Positions 8,883 to 17,480 are shown, counted from the stretch's first letter. The stretch is DNA of 64,000 bases from Negativicutes bacterium (GCA_031292015.1 JARLHY010000021.1:28021-92020), one strand, 5' to 3'. Translations and numbers: made by a program. The notes: generated from the letters alone by a model not told the origin.

Positions 8883-9917
8883 TCAGCGCGTTACCCTGCC
8901 GGGCTCTTCCTTGCAGACTCCCGCCGAGTCCCTCACCACCAGCGAAGGTCGCAGCACGATCCGCTGCACTCCCTCTTCAAGCTTTCCCTGAAGCCGCTGC
9001 ACCAGAAGCTGGACGGCACCGGCCCCCAATTCCTTGATGCGTCCGTCGATGGTCGTGAGCGGAACGCTGGCGTATTTGGAAAAGAAGGTATTGTCAAAGC
9101 CGATCACCGACAAGTCGTCCGGCACCTTCCAGCCGTAATTCCGCGCGGCGTCAAGCACTCCGATGGCCAGCATATCCGAACCGGTGAAAATCGCCGTTGG
9201 GGCATGTTCAAACATGATCGACTCTGCCGCCCGGTAACCGTCCTGAAGGTATTGGCCCCCTTCCACGACGACGCTTTGGTCCAGCAGACCGAATTCCTGC
9301 AAGCCTTCCCTAAACCCGCGGGTACGTTCGCGGTATTGATAAATGCCGGATGGGCCGGTAACCATCGCCATCCGTCTATGCCCCAGGTTGTGCAGATATT
9401 CCACCGCCAGTCTGCCCCCGACATAGCCGTCAATAATGACGTAGTCCACCGGGCTGGTGGGAAGACAACGATGCACCTGCACCAGATTGGGGAATTTTTG
9501 CTGCAGCTTTGATAACTCCACCGAGTCCCTTACATGAGCGACGATGATGCCGTCCAGGTGCTGACATCGTTCCGTCAGTATCGTCGTCAGCTTTTCTTCA
9601 TTCTCGTTCTCATCGCCGGTGCTGACCAAAAACAGGCTGTAGCCCTGGCGATTAGCCTCGATCTCGATCGATTTGATCAATTCCATGTTGGTGAGGATGC
9701 CGACATCGCCGATAACCAGACCAATCAGCCGGGTGGATTTATTGACCAAGCCCCTCGCCAGGCTGTTGGGACTGAAATCCAGTTGTTTGACCGCCTTTTC
9801 GATCCGCTTTTGGGCATCCAGCGAAACATAAGGCACCTGATTCAAATACTTCGATACGGTGGATTTTGAAACCCCCGCCAGCTTCGCCACATCGGCAATT
9901 GTCGGTAATTTTCCCAT
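8883..9917 (-). CDS. LacI-family transcriptional regulator
   Basis: A 344-residue repressor-type regulator. The N-terminal LacI helix-turn-helix is clear (TIADVAKLAGVSKSTVSKYLN, residues about 6-26), followed by the hinge helix SPNSLARGLV and a periplasmic-binding-protein-like ligand domain. ATG 9917 is used because AGAAGG precedes it; an upstream TTG at 9935 is less likely. It lies just upstream of dctP in the same direction, and its presumed operator occurs before both genes. LacI proteins usually bind sugars or nucleosides, so control of an acyl-CoA operon is unusual and the effector is unknown. Confidence 0.93.
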   Translation of the reverse strand: MGKLPTIADVAKLAGVSKSTVSKYLNQVPYVSLDAQKRIEKAVKQLDFSPNSLARGLVNKSTRLIGLVIGDVGILTNMELIKSIEIEANRQGYSLFLVSTGDENENEEKLTTILTERCQHLDGIIVAHVRDSVELSKLQQKFPNLVQVHRCLPTSPVDYVIIDGYVGGRLAVEYLHNLGHRRMAMVTGPSGIYQYRERTRGFREGLQEFGLLDQSVVVEGGQYLQDGYRAAESIMFEHAPTAIFTGSDMLAIGVLDAARNYGWKVPDDLSVIGFDNTFFSKYASVPLTTIDGRIKELGAGAVQLLVQRLQGKLEEGVQRIVLRPSLVVRDSAGVCKEEPGRVTR

Positions 9918-9970
9918 ATGTAACCTTCTCGTCAAAGTTAACCTTCGGTCTTACATCCTGTTCATAGGTT

Positions 9971-9990
9971 ATAAGAAATCGGTTTCCTAT
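9971..9990. promoter_or_regulatory. Operator of the first LacI-type regulator, before its own gene
   Basis: On the minus strand the site is ATAGGAAACCGATTTCTTAT, 54 bp upstream of the lacI start at 9917. It matches the dctP operator at 17 of 20 bases, which suggests autoregulation. Confidence 0.7.
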
Positions 9991-10048
9991 TAATAATTTC
10001 ATCTTACCCTTTCTCGAATATTCTGTCAATAAAAACTGCCATTTGCCA

Positions 10049-11146
10049 TCAGGGAATCAGCACCGCTTTGACCGCTTTTTCACTGGCCATGATTTTTAAC
10101 GCCTCATCAGCTTCGCTTAAGGCAAAGCGGTGGGTGATCATGTTTTGGAACAGGCCGACATTGCCGAGAATAAGATTCAGGGCCTGAAAGGTGTGCCTGG
10201 TATCGCTTACCCAGGCGCCCTGGATTCGGAGATTTTTTCGTACCAGGTCATGAAATCCGTCGAATTCAATGGTTCCCAGCGGCTGGCCAAAGCCCATCGA
10301 CAGCAGGCTTCCGCCTGTTTTTACGCAGCCCAGCACTTCCCTGAGCGCTTCCGGCCTGCCCACCGCCTCCACGGCAAAGTCGACACCGATCCCCCTGGTC
10401 ATCTCCTGCACGGCGTCATACCGGTCCTTGCTGCTGGAATCCAGGATACTCATCACCACGGTGGCCCCCATGATTTTGCATGCTTCCAGCCGTTCCCGCG
10501 AAGTGCCGATAACGACGATCTCCCGCGCCCCCGCCGCCCGGGCCAGCGCCACACTGAACATGGCCAGCGGCCCGGATCCCTGGATAAGCACGAAGTCGCC
10601 ATTTTCCGGCCGCAGCAGGTCAAAGCCATGGGCGGTGGTGGCGCCTGAACAGGATGCCGCCACCAGAACCGCAGGGTCGACATGACCGGGAACCTTGAAC
10701 AGGTCGGTGCCTTCCCGCAGCACGATATGCCCGGCGTAGCAGCCGTTCAGATACGGGGCCTCATCCCGCTGCATGGTCAGGCCGTAAACGACGCGATTGG
10801 GACACAGGGCCGGCTGCCGCATGACAACGCAGTGATAGCACCGGCCGCAGCTGATACCGCGGTTCCAGAGGACACGGTCGCCCACCGCCAGGTTTTCGCC
10901 GGTCACCGCCCGCCACTGACGCTTGGCTCCGACTATCGTTCCCACCCCTTCGTGCCCCAGGATGATTGCCGGCCGGACTCTGGGATCCTCGCCCTTCCAG
11001 GCATGCACATCCGAGCCGCATACGCCGGCGGCGTCGATTTTGATCAATAGCTCGCCGTCTTTGAGCTTGGGTATCGCGATTTCTTCCAACACCAGCGGCG
11101 CATTATACTGCTTCAGCACCATGGCCTGCGTAGAACGGTCCATCAT
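10049..11146 (-). CDS. Zinc-dependent alcohol/polyol dehydrogenase (MDR family)
   Basis: A 365-residue medium-chain dehydrogenase/reductase that oxidises an alcohol with NAD(P)+. Catalytic-zinc residues appear in GVCGSDVH and GHEGVG, the four structural-zinc cysteines lie in SCGRCYHCVVMRQPALCPN, and the Rossmann motif reads GSGPLAMFSVALARAAGA. The ATG at 11146 follows GGGGGACG. It is the last gene of the second LacI-type operon and shares that operon with a second enzyme of the same family (11613-12659). The substrate is unknown. Confidence 0.9.
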   Translation of the reverse strand: MMDRSTQAMVLKQYNAPLVLEEIAIPKLKDGELLIKIDAAGVCGSDVHAWKGEDPRVRPAIILGHEGVGTIVGAKRQWRAVTGENLAVGDRVLWNRGISCGRCYHCVVMRQPALCPNRVVYGLTMQRDEAPYLNGCYAGHIVLREGTDLFKVPGHVDPAVLVAASCSGATTAHGFDLLRPENGDFVLIQGSGPLAMFSVALARAAGAREIVVIGTSRERLEACKIMGATVVMSILDSSSKDRYDAVQEMTRGIGVDFAVEAVGRPEALREVLGCVKTGGSLLSMGFGQPLGTIEFDGFHDLVRKNLRIQGAWVSDTRHTFQALNLILGNVGLFQNMITHRFALSEADEALKIMASEKAVKAVLIP

Positions 11147-11191
11147 CGTCCCCCATTAAAACAGTTTATGTCCGTCAGCCCTCTCAAAGCT

Positions 11192-11584
11192 TCAGTCTTT
11201 CCCAGCGGGCGGCAAAGTTCCGCTTAATTCCTGCTGCCAGTGGTCGACAATGCTCTTTGGCGCGTAGCAAAACAGCATCTTCAGTTCGCTCTCAGCCGTG
11301 TTTCTCAGAAAATGGGTCTGATTGGGCCGGATATAGACATAGCTGCCGGACTGTACAGGCTGCTCCTCGCCGTCCACCGCCATGACCCCCTGCCCCTCCA
11401 GGATAAAATACACTTCTTCCTGTTCATGAACATGCTCAGGCACCGAGCCGCCTGCGAAGACGGTTACGTGACCCATGACGAAGCTCTTGGCTTCCGCCGG
11501 TGCGTTCGGTCCGACGATGACCCGGGTGCACCGGCCGGCCGGAAAAGTCGTCCCCTCAGCCTCAAAAATATGATGTACCATCAT
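11192..11584 (-). CDS. Single-domain cupin protein
   Basis: A 130-residue cupin. Motif 1 is seen in PEHVHEQEEVYFILEGQG (His, His, Glu metal ligands) and motif 2 in PNQTHFLRN (His ligand). Such small cupins act as metal-dependent isomerases, dioxygenases or sensors, so no reaction is assigned. It has GGAGGTATGA before the ATG and lies between the two zinc dehydrogenases, consistent with handling an oxidised intermediate of the same pathway. Confidence 0.85.
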   Translation of the reverse strand: MMVHHIFEAEGTTFPAGRCTRVIVGPNAPAEAKSFVMGHVTVFAGGSVPEHVHEQEEVYFILEGQGVMAVDGEEQPVQSGSYVYIRPNQTHFLRNTAESELKMLFCYAPKSIVDHWQQELSGTLPPAGKD

Positions 11585-11612
11585 TCATACCTCCGCCTTG
11601 ATCGATAATGGC

Positions 11613-12659
11613 TTACTCCTGCGGCATAACGATGACCGCCTTGATCACCCCGTCCAGACGCCGGTAGGTGTTATGAAAAGCCTGGGCCGCGTCGGCCAGG
11701 GGGTACCTGTGGGTGATCAGCGGCGACAGGTCGAACTTCCCTGACTGCAGAAGGGCGATGCTTTTGCCCCAGACCGCCGGACTGCCGAGGCAGCCGACCA
11801 CCGTCTTTTCCTGGGCGATGATCTGATTGTAGTCAATGTCGCTGCCGAGCTGGCGGTGCAGGCCGACAAGCAGCAGCGTGCCGCCCTTCTTCAGGTAGCG
11901 GAAGGCCTGGGGAACCACCTGAGCCTGCCCGGTGGCTTCCACCACGATGTCGGCCCATTCCAGGTATTCCTCCAGCGCCGCGTCGTCTTTGGGCACGCTG
12001 ATCAGTCTGCCTGCCCCCAGCCGGGCGCCCAGCTGCAGCCGCCCCTGATCGGTTTCGGTCCCGACCAGGGCGATGCCGGCGGCGCCGAGACAGTCGGCCA
12101 GAGCGCAGGTAATCAGGCCGATAGGCCCGGGCCCGAAAATCAGGACGTTGTCGCCGCCCTTCAGGTTGGCCCGGTACAAGGCGTGGAGGCACACCGACGT
12201 GGGTTCGATCAGCACCGCCTTTTCCAGCGCAAGATTATCGGGTATTTTATGGACAAACCGGACCGGCGCCTGGACGAAGCGCGCAATCGCCCCAGGCAAG
12301 TCGCCGATTCCCAGTCTCTGCATATCCGGGCAGAGGTTATACCGCCCGCACCGGCAGTAGTGACAGGCGCCGCAGCCGATATGCACCTCGGCCACCACCC
12401 GGTCGCCCACCTCGACCCCGGCCGTCTTCTCACCGACAGCCACCACCCGGCCGCAGAATTCGTGCCCAGGCACGAGCGGATATTTCACCCGGCCGGACCG
12501 CACATACCCCAGACTGCCGTCATACAGTTCCAGGTCCGTCCCGCAGATGCCCACCGCCTCGATCTTAATCTGGACCCAGCCTGGCTGCAGCTGCGGCAGC
12601 TCTGTTTCCTTGATTTCAATCGTTTTCGGTTTGGTTACAACCGCTGCAAGGTTTTTCAT
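11613..12659 (-). CDS. Zinc-dependent alcohol/sorbitol dehydrogenase (MDR family)
   Basis: A 348-residue zinc dehydrogenase of the sorbitol/threonine dehydrogenase type. Key stretches are GICGTDLELYDG, VPGHEFCGRV, the structural-zinc motif GCGACHYCRCGRYNLCPD and the Rossmann segment FGPGPIGLITCALAD. The start at 12659 (MKNLAAV) has GGAGG 5 bases upstream. It follows the crotonase gene after 27 bp. Having two such enzymes in one operon suggests two alcohol oxidations, or two substrates entering the same acyl-CoA route. Confidence 0.9.
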   Translation of the reverse strand: MKNLAAVVTKPKTIEIKETELPQLQPGWVQIKIEAVGICGTDLELYDGSLGYVRSGRVKYPLVPGHEFCGRVVAVGEKTAGVEVGDRVVAEVHIGCGACHYCRCGRYNLCPDMQRLGIGDLPGAIARFVQAPVRFVHKIPDNLALEKAVLIEPTSVCLHALYRANLKGGDNVLIFGPGPIGLITCALADCLGAAGIALVGTETDQGRLQLGARLGAGRLISVPKDDAALEEYLEWADIVVEATGQAQVVPQAFRYLKKGGTLLLVGLHRQLGSDIDYNQIIAQEKTVVGCLGSPAVWGKSIALLQSGKFDLSPLITHRYPLADAAQAFHNTYRRLDGVIKAVIVMPQE

Positions 12660-12686
12660 TTTGTCCTCCAAAATAAGGTGAAGTTC

Positions 12687-13469
12687 TTATTTGCCGCAAA
12701 AATCGGGCGGTCGCTTGGCAACAAACGCGGCTACGCCTTCCCGGGAATCCTCGGTGGTGAAACAGTAGGCCAGGCTTGTGGCGTCCCGCATCGCGTTTGG
12801 CCCGTTGCCCCTGAGAACGGCGTCGTTGATGATTTCCTTGTCCAGTGCCATCGTAATCGGCGGCTTCGCCGCAATTTCCGCCGCGATCTTCAAGGCACCT
12901 TCCCGAAGATCCGCCACCGTCGGAAATACTTCGGTGACCAGGCCGTACCGCCAGGCTTCCTCGGCGGCGACGAATCTTGCCCGGTAGATCATATCCTTGG
13001 CCCGGCCTGCGCCGATCAGCCTGGCCAGCCGGCAGGGCCCGCCCCAGCCGGGAATCAGCCCGAGTTTGATCTCAGGCAGGCTGAACTTCGCGGTGGCCGA
13101 GCAGATCCGGAGATCGGCGCACAGCGCCAGTTCAAGCCCTCCCCCCAGAGCAAAACCATTGATCGCGGCGATGACCGGAATACGCAGCCGTTCCAACCGG
13201 TCAAACACTTTGTGGCCTGTCTCGATAAGATATTTCGCGTCCGCCGGGCTGCACCGGGCCAGCTGATCGATATCCGCCCCGGCCACGAACGCTTTTTCTC
13301 CGGAACCGGTTATAATCAAAGTCCTGATCTCCGGTTTTGCTTCCACCTCGGTCAACAGTCCGTCCAATTTCTCCAGCACCCCGGTATTCAGGGCATTCAG
13401 GAACTGAGGCCGATGAATGGTCAGTACCGCCACACCGCCCTGAACATCCAGATTCCATCCTTCCATCAT
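12687..13469 (-). CDS. Enoyl-CoA hydratase/isomerase (crotonase family)
   Basis: A 260-residue crotonase. The oxyanion-hole segment is AGADI (about 63-67), and both catalytic glutamates of true hydratases are present at about E113 (GGGLELA) and E133 (LPEIKLG), so hydration of a 2-enoyl-CoA is likely. The stop of the upstream CoA-transferase and this ATG overlap as TGATG, indicating translational coupling; ATG 13466 is an alternative start. It probably acts on the CoA ester made by that transferase. Confidence 0.9.
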   Translation of the reverse strand: MMEGWNLDVQGGVAVLTIHRPQFLNALNTGVLEKLDGLLTEVEAKPEIRTLIITGSGEKAFVAGADIDQLARCSPADAKYLIETGHKVFDRLERLRIPVIAAINGFALGGGLELALCADLRICSATAKFSLPEIKLGLIPGWGGPCRLARLIGAGRAKDMIYRARFVAAEEAWRYGLVTEVFPTVADLREGALKIAAEIAAKPPITMALDKEIINDAVLRGNGPNAMRDATSLAYCFTTEDSREGVAAFVAKRPPDFCGK

Positions 13470-15028
13470 CACGATCTGATCTCCTTTCCCAAGCCCATCA
13501 CCTCCGGGCAAAAAATCCGGCCATCCATTGTTTTCAGCGGCTCTTTTATAATCGGCTTAAAGTCCATCAGAGCCAGAATATCCCGCTCGATATCGACGCC
13601 AGGGGCTATTTCGATCAGGGCCACCCCGCCGTCTGTAAGCTTAAACACCGCCCGTTCCGTGATATACAGGACCTCCTGCCCTTTCTCCCCGGCATATTCC
13701 CCGCTGAAAGTGATTTGTTCCACCGCCGCCACGAATTTATTGAACCGGCCTTCCGAGCAGATCTCCAGTTTGCCTTCCCTGATCGCCACAGCCAGTCCGC
13801 CGCCGGTAAATGTCCCGCAGAACACCGCCTTCTTCGCTGACTGGGATATATCGATAAAGCCGCCGCTTCCGGTTATCGTCGGACCAAATTTGCTGACATT
13901 CACGTTGCCTGCCCTGTCGCACTGAGCCAGCCCCAGGAAGGTGCAATCCAGCCCTCCGCCGTTATAAAAATCGAACTGGGCCGGTTCATCCAACAGCGCC
14001 ATATAATTCGTGGCCACCCCGAAAATGACCCCTCTGGCCGGAACTCCGCCGATCAGCCCCTGTTCGATGGTGAACGTGATTTCGTCGGCAAAACCTTCTT
14101 CCGCCGCTATCGTCGCTACCCCGTCCGCCATGCCGAACCCCAGGTTGACCACCGAATCGGCCTTCAGCTCCATCGCGGCCCGCCGGGCCACGACTTTGCG
14201 CACATCCAGCTCCATCGGCTGTAGCCGGTCCGTCGGAATGACGGTCCGTCCGGCAAAACCGGGATTGTATTCCCCTTCCACCGACTGCCGCTGGTTTTCG
14301 TCCACCACCACCGCGTCAACCAAAATGCCCGGGATCTTGACCTCCCGGCTGCTCAGTGTTCCGGCCCGGGCCAGATACTTGACCTGGCAAATGACCTTGC
14401 CGCCGGAATTTCGCGCCGCCTGGGCCAGTGCCAGAGTTTCCAGATAGACGGCTTCCTCCTCCATCGTGATATTGCCGTATTCATCCGCCGTCGTCCCCCG
14501 GATGATCGCGACATCGATGGGAAAGGCCTTGTACAGCAGTAGCTTCGTCCCTTTGACGTCGATGACCTCGACAATATCTTCCCTGGTCACCGTATTCAGT
14601 TTTCCCCCCTCGACCCTGGGGTCAACAAAAGTCTTCAGCCCAATATGGGTAATCAGCCCGGGCCGGTGAGCCGCGATTTCCCGGTAAAGCTGAGTCATAA
14701 CCCCTTGGGAAAGATTATAGGCCTCGATTTTATTTTCATTGGCCAGCTGCATCATCCGGGTCGACCAGCCCCAGTGGCCGCCGATGACCCGCTTGACCAT
14801 CCCTTCATGGGCAAAGCGGTTGGTGCCCCCGTCCTTCTTGTCCCCCAGCCCGGAAGCATGCACATAGGTCAGCCGGCAGGGATGACCGGTGGCGAGAAAC
14901 TTTTCTTCCAGCCTTTTCAAAACCAAAGTGGCTTCAAGCACCCCGCCGCCGGACCCGCCGCTGGCGACCGTGACGCCATCCTTAATCAGCCCGATCGCAG
15001 CCTCCACTGTCACAATCTTGTTTTTCAT
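13469..15028 (-). CDS. Acyl-CoA:acetate/propionate CoA-transferase (family I, fused)
   Basis: The second propionate-CoA-transferase-type enzyme of the window (519 residues). The catalytic glutamate is E322 in IEQGLIGGVPARG. The start at 15028 (MKNKIV) has GGAGGAGGC upstream. It is the first gene of the operon that continues with the crotonase, zinc dehydrogenase, cupin and zinc dehydrogenase. A perfect 12-bp LacI-type operator lies 64 bp upstream. It probably forms the CoA ester of the acid produced by the operon's dehydrogenases; the substrate is not determined. Confidence 0.9.
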   Translation of the reverse strand: MKNKIVTVEAAIGLIKDGVTVASGGSGGGVLEATLVLKRLEEKFLATGHPCRLTYVHASGLGDKKDGGTNRFAHEGMVKRVIGGHWGWSTRMMQLANENKIEAYNLSQGVMTQLYREIAAHRPGLITHIGLKTFVDPRVEGGKLNTVTREDIVEVIDVKGTKLLLYKAFPIDVAIIRGTTADEYGNITMEEEAVYLETLALAQAARNSGGKVICQVKYLARAGTLSSREVKIPGILVDAVVVDENQRQSVEGEYNPGFAGRTVIPTDRLQPMELDVRKVVARRAAMELKADSVVNLGFGMADGVATIAAEEGFADEITFTIEQGLIGGVPARGVIFGVATNYMALLDEPAQFDFYNGGGLDCTFLGLAQCDRAGNVNVSKFGPTITGSGGFIDISQSAKKAVFCGTFTGGGLAVAIREGKLEICSEGRFNKFVAAVEQITFSGEYAGEKGQEVLYITERAVFKLTDGGVALIEIAPGVDIERDILALMDFKPIIKEPLKTMDGRIFCPEVMGLGKEIRS

Positions 15029-15091
15029 CCTGCTGCCTCCTCCGTTAAACCCTTCTGCCCGTCTCAAATCACAGCTCGCGAACCATTCTCC

Positions 15092-15103
15092 GAAAACGTT
15101 TTC
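15092..15103. promoter_or_regulatory. Operator of the second LacI-type regulator, before the CoA-transferase operon
   Basis: The perfect palindrome GAAAACGTTTTC, with central CpG. An identical copy is at 16236-16247 before the regulator gene. It lies between the lacI stop and the CoA-transferase start, next to a possible -10 TATATG on the minus strand. Confidence 0.8.
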
Positions 15104-15158
15104 ATATAGACTGCCAGGACGACTTCAATTATCAGGTTCACCTCGACAATTGCTTTTT

Positions 15159-16199
15159 TTACTGTCTGGCCCTGATCTCGCGGACCGATTCCCCCTCGAG
15201 AATCGTTGACCGCAGAATCCTTCGCACCGGGTCCTGGCCCGGATTGCGGATGTTATCAAGCAGCAGGGTCGCCGCGACGCGCCCCATTTCTTCTTCCGGC
15301 CTTTTCACGCAGGTCAGCGTGGGACTGAGAATACCGTTCCATTCCGGCGTACCGATCATCACTGTCGAGATATCCGCCGGCCAGCGGACCCCGGCTTGTT
15401 TAAAATATTGAACCATGCCTTTGGCTATCTCATGTTGAGTCGCAACCACCGCCGTCACTTCCGCCAGCGGCAGCTTCGCGGCCATCCGTTGTCCTGCTGC
15501 CTCCGACTGTTCGCCGTCCAGCAGCACCATCTCCCGGTCGGGGGATACTCCGTATTCCCGCAGGGCGGCCCGGTAACCTTCCATCCGCTCATGCATGTTC
15601 GGGATGGGAGAATCCCAGCCGATGGCGGCGATGCGCCGGTGCCCGGCGTCCAGCAGTTTTTGGGTCGCCAAAAAGCCCGCCTGAAAATTGTCATGCCCGA
15701 CAAAATCATAGGTCGAGAAGAACGAACCCAGCGGACGTTCAAAGATCAGAAACGGTATCTTGTGCTGGTAAAGCAGCACGGCGTTATCCCCTTGCCCGCG
15801 AGCCGGGCTGAGGATGCAGCCGTCAATCTGCTGCGACACCAGCCGCTCCAGTGCCAGAGCCTCCTGCGCCGGATTTTCGTCGCTGTTGCAGATCATGACG
15901 ACATAACCTTCTTGGCGGGCTACCGCTTCAAACTCCACACACATCCGGGTGAAAAACGTATTGCCGAACTGAGGAACCAGAATTGCCAGTATCCCGCGGT
16001 GTTTCCCCTTCAGGCTGCTCGCCGCCGCGTTTTTGATGTAGCCCAGTTCCTTGGCTGCCTGCACCACCTTCTCCTTCAGCTCCGGCCGCAGATAGCGTTC
16101 TTTGTCGCTCAGCACGAACGAAACCGTGGCGATGGATGTCCCGGCTTTTTTCGCCACATCCTTGATAGTAACCCGTAGGTCGTTCTTCCCATTAACCAT
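15159..16199 (-). CDS. LacI-family transcriptional regulator
   Basis: A 346-residue regulator with the LacI helix-turn-helix TIKDVAKKAGTSIATVSFVL near residues 11-30, the hinge helix NAAASSLKG and a sugar-binding-protein-like ligand domain. ATG 16199 is preceded by GAGGT. It is transcribed towards the CoA-transferase/alcohol dehydrogenase operon. The same perfect palindrome stands before that operon and before this gene, so it probably represses both. The effector is unknown. Confidence 0.93.
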   Translation of the reverse strand: MVNGKNDLRVTIKDVAKKAGTSIATVSFVLSDKERYLRPELKEKVVQAAKELGYIKNAAASSLKGKHRGILAILVPQFGNTFFTRMCVEFEAVARQEGYVVMICNSDENPAQEALALERLVSQQIDGCILSPARGQGDNAVLLYQHKIPFLIFERPLGSFFSTYDFVGHDNFQAGFLATQKLLDAGHRRIAAIGWDSPIPNMHERMEGYRAALREYGVSPDREMVLLDGEQSEAAGQRMAAKLPLAEVTAVVATQHEIAKGMVQYFKQAGVRWPADISTVMIGTPEWNGILSPTLTCVKRPEEEMGRVAATLLLDNIRNPGQDPVRRILRSTILEGESVREIRARQ

Positions 16200-16235
16200 C
16201 GCAAACCTCATGCAAATAAATTTTTCCAGTCATAG

Positions 16236-16247
16236 GAAAACGTTTTC
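16236..16247. promoter_or_regulatory. Operator of the second LacI-type regulator, before its own gene
   Basis: The palindrome GAAAACGTTTTC, 37 bp upstream of the start at 16199 and identical to the copy at 15092-15103. This suggests autoregulation. Confidence 0.78.
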
Positions 16248-16396
16248 AGGTCAGGTAAAAAAAATAGCACTCCAAAAACAACTCAATTTTGCTTTATTTT
16301 AATTATGGATAATTCAAAGTACTCTGTCAATACTTGGCCTTCGCCGGACAGTCATCGTGACTCCGGTCTTCACAGCCGCCTGCAGCCCACTTTAGT

Positions 16397-16969
16397 TCAA
16401 TCGTCATCCACAATATTTTTCAAAAAAATATCAACCATGCTTGGATCAAATTGAGTTCCCCTGCCGTCATACAATATCGCCAAAGCCATTTCCCGGGTCA
16501 TAGCCTTGCGATAAACCCGATCGGCAGTAGTTGCTTCATAAACATCGGCAATAGTCAGGATTCGTGATATCAGCGGTATATCTTCACCTGCTCTTCCTTC
16601 AGGATAACCGCTGCCGTCAAATTTCTCATGATGGTAAAGAACAGCCTCGGCTATATGCTCTAATTGGCTGATCGCTTTTAGAAAGTGAAAACCGTTTGGG
16701 GAATGTTCTTTGATGATCTCAAATTCAGCCTCAGTCAATTTACCGGGTTTGTGCAATATCCTGCGGGGAATAATCAATTTGCCGATATCATGAAGTAGTG
16801 CGGCGGTCGACAACTCTTGGCTAACTTCCGCAGAAAGATCCAGATTGTGCGCCAAATTAACCGCGATACTTTTGACATTCCAAGAATGCCTGGCAATAGC
16901 TATATCCTGCTTTGCTATAAATCGAAGAAGATAATCCGCTATTTCTATCCTGAGAACCGGATAAAACAT
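16397..16969 (-). CDS. HD-GYP domain c-di-GMP phosphodiesterase
   Basis: A 190-residue stand-alone HD-GYP domain. The metal motif HDIGK is at residues 60-64 and the GYP signature HHEKFDGSGYPEG at 113-125, both intact, so hydrolysis of cyclic di-GMP is expected. No sensor or receiver domain precedes it in frame. The ATG at 16969 has GAGGT 9 bases upstream. A c-di-GMP-I riboswitch with terminator lies about 230-370 bp upstream on the same strand, so the gene is probably controlled by its own substrate. Confidence 0.9.
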   Translation of the reverse strand: MFYPVLRIEIADYLLRFIAKQDIAIARHSWNVKSIAVNLAHNLDLSAEVSQELSTAALLHDIGKLIIPRRILHKPGKLTEAEFEIIKEHSPNGFHFLKAISQLEHIAEAVLYHHEKFDGSGYPEGRAGEDIPLISRILTIADVYEATTADRVYRKAMTREMALAILYDGRGTQFDPSMVDIFLKNIVDDD

Positions 16970-17198
16970 TTACCAATACCTCGATATCATATTCGACAAC
17001 TCGTTCTTAAATCCGCCAAGCGTAAGATCTGCACAATTTCCTTCGTGAGTCGTTTCATAATCGATATCTGCCCATAACTGCTGCATGTATCAGATCCGCT
17101 GATCGCCAGGCGCCATCTGTACCGAAGCCCAACGGCGCTTGGTGAAATCGGCCTCAGAGGGCGGTAATAACTTTGATCACAACTTTTTTGAGCATCGC
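16970..17198 (-). other. Leader between riboswitch terminator and HD-GYP gene
   Basis: This 229-bp stretch would be transcribed when the terminator is bypassed. It has no convincing gene: an 83-codon open frame crosses it and the terminator, but lacks a ribosome site and any family likeness. It may be the decayed N-terminal part of a longer phosphodiesterase gene or a structured leader. I could not decide between these. Confidence 0.4.
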
Positions 17199-17236
17199 AA
17201 AAAAATATAGCACCAAGGCAAAAGTTTACTGGTGCC
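17199..17236 (-). terminator. Intrinsic terminator after the c-di-GMP riboswitch
   Basis: On the minus strand GCACCA pairs with TGGTGC around a short loop and is followed by TATATTTTTTTG. It begins about 18 bases after the aptamer, the usual place for a riboswitch expression platform. Confidence 0.75.
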
Positions 17237-17253
17237 ATTACGCTTCAATAACA

Positions 17254-17340
17254 AAGCGGTAACCTGGCAATCATAGGCTCCCACGCCCCTTAGACCCAAG
17301 GTTTTGCGTCCTTGCCTTTCGACAAGTTTGCCCATATATG
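17254..17340 (-). ncRNA. Cyclic di-GMP-I (GEMM-I) riboswitch
   Basis: Read on the minus strand, the aptamer contains the GEMM-I signatures in order: GGGCAAAC, a stem closed by a GAAA tetraloop (TTGTCGAAAGGCAAGG), GACGCAAAACC, GGGTCTAAGG, then GATTGCCAGGTTACCG. The tetraloop/receptor helix and the terminal GGTTACCG match the known family. The terminator just downstream suggests control by transcription termination. The regulated gene is most likely the HD-GYP phosphodiesterase at 16397-16969. Confidence 0.88.
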
Positions 17341-17480
17341 TATTTCATCCTGTTTCCCGCGAAAAAAAACCACATTAATATACTAATATGATTCTTTCCT
17401 TGTTTTTTAAGTCCTTTGAGGATAAAACTGTTTTTTTGTCAAATTTTGCTAATGTTTTGTCGAAGTTCTCATCTAAAATC

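Noticed and set aside
11856..13925. A 689-codon open frame on the plus strand
   Set aside because: It covers parts of three well-supported minus-strand genes (zinc dehydrogenase, crotonase, CoA-transferase) and reads as arginine/proline-rich shadow sequence.
16987..17238. Possible 83-residue protein upstream of the HD-GYP gene
   Set aside because: It runs through the riboswitch terminator, lacks a ribosome site and has no recognisable domain.
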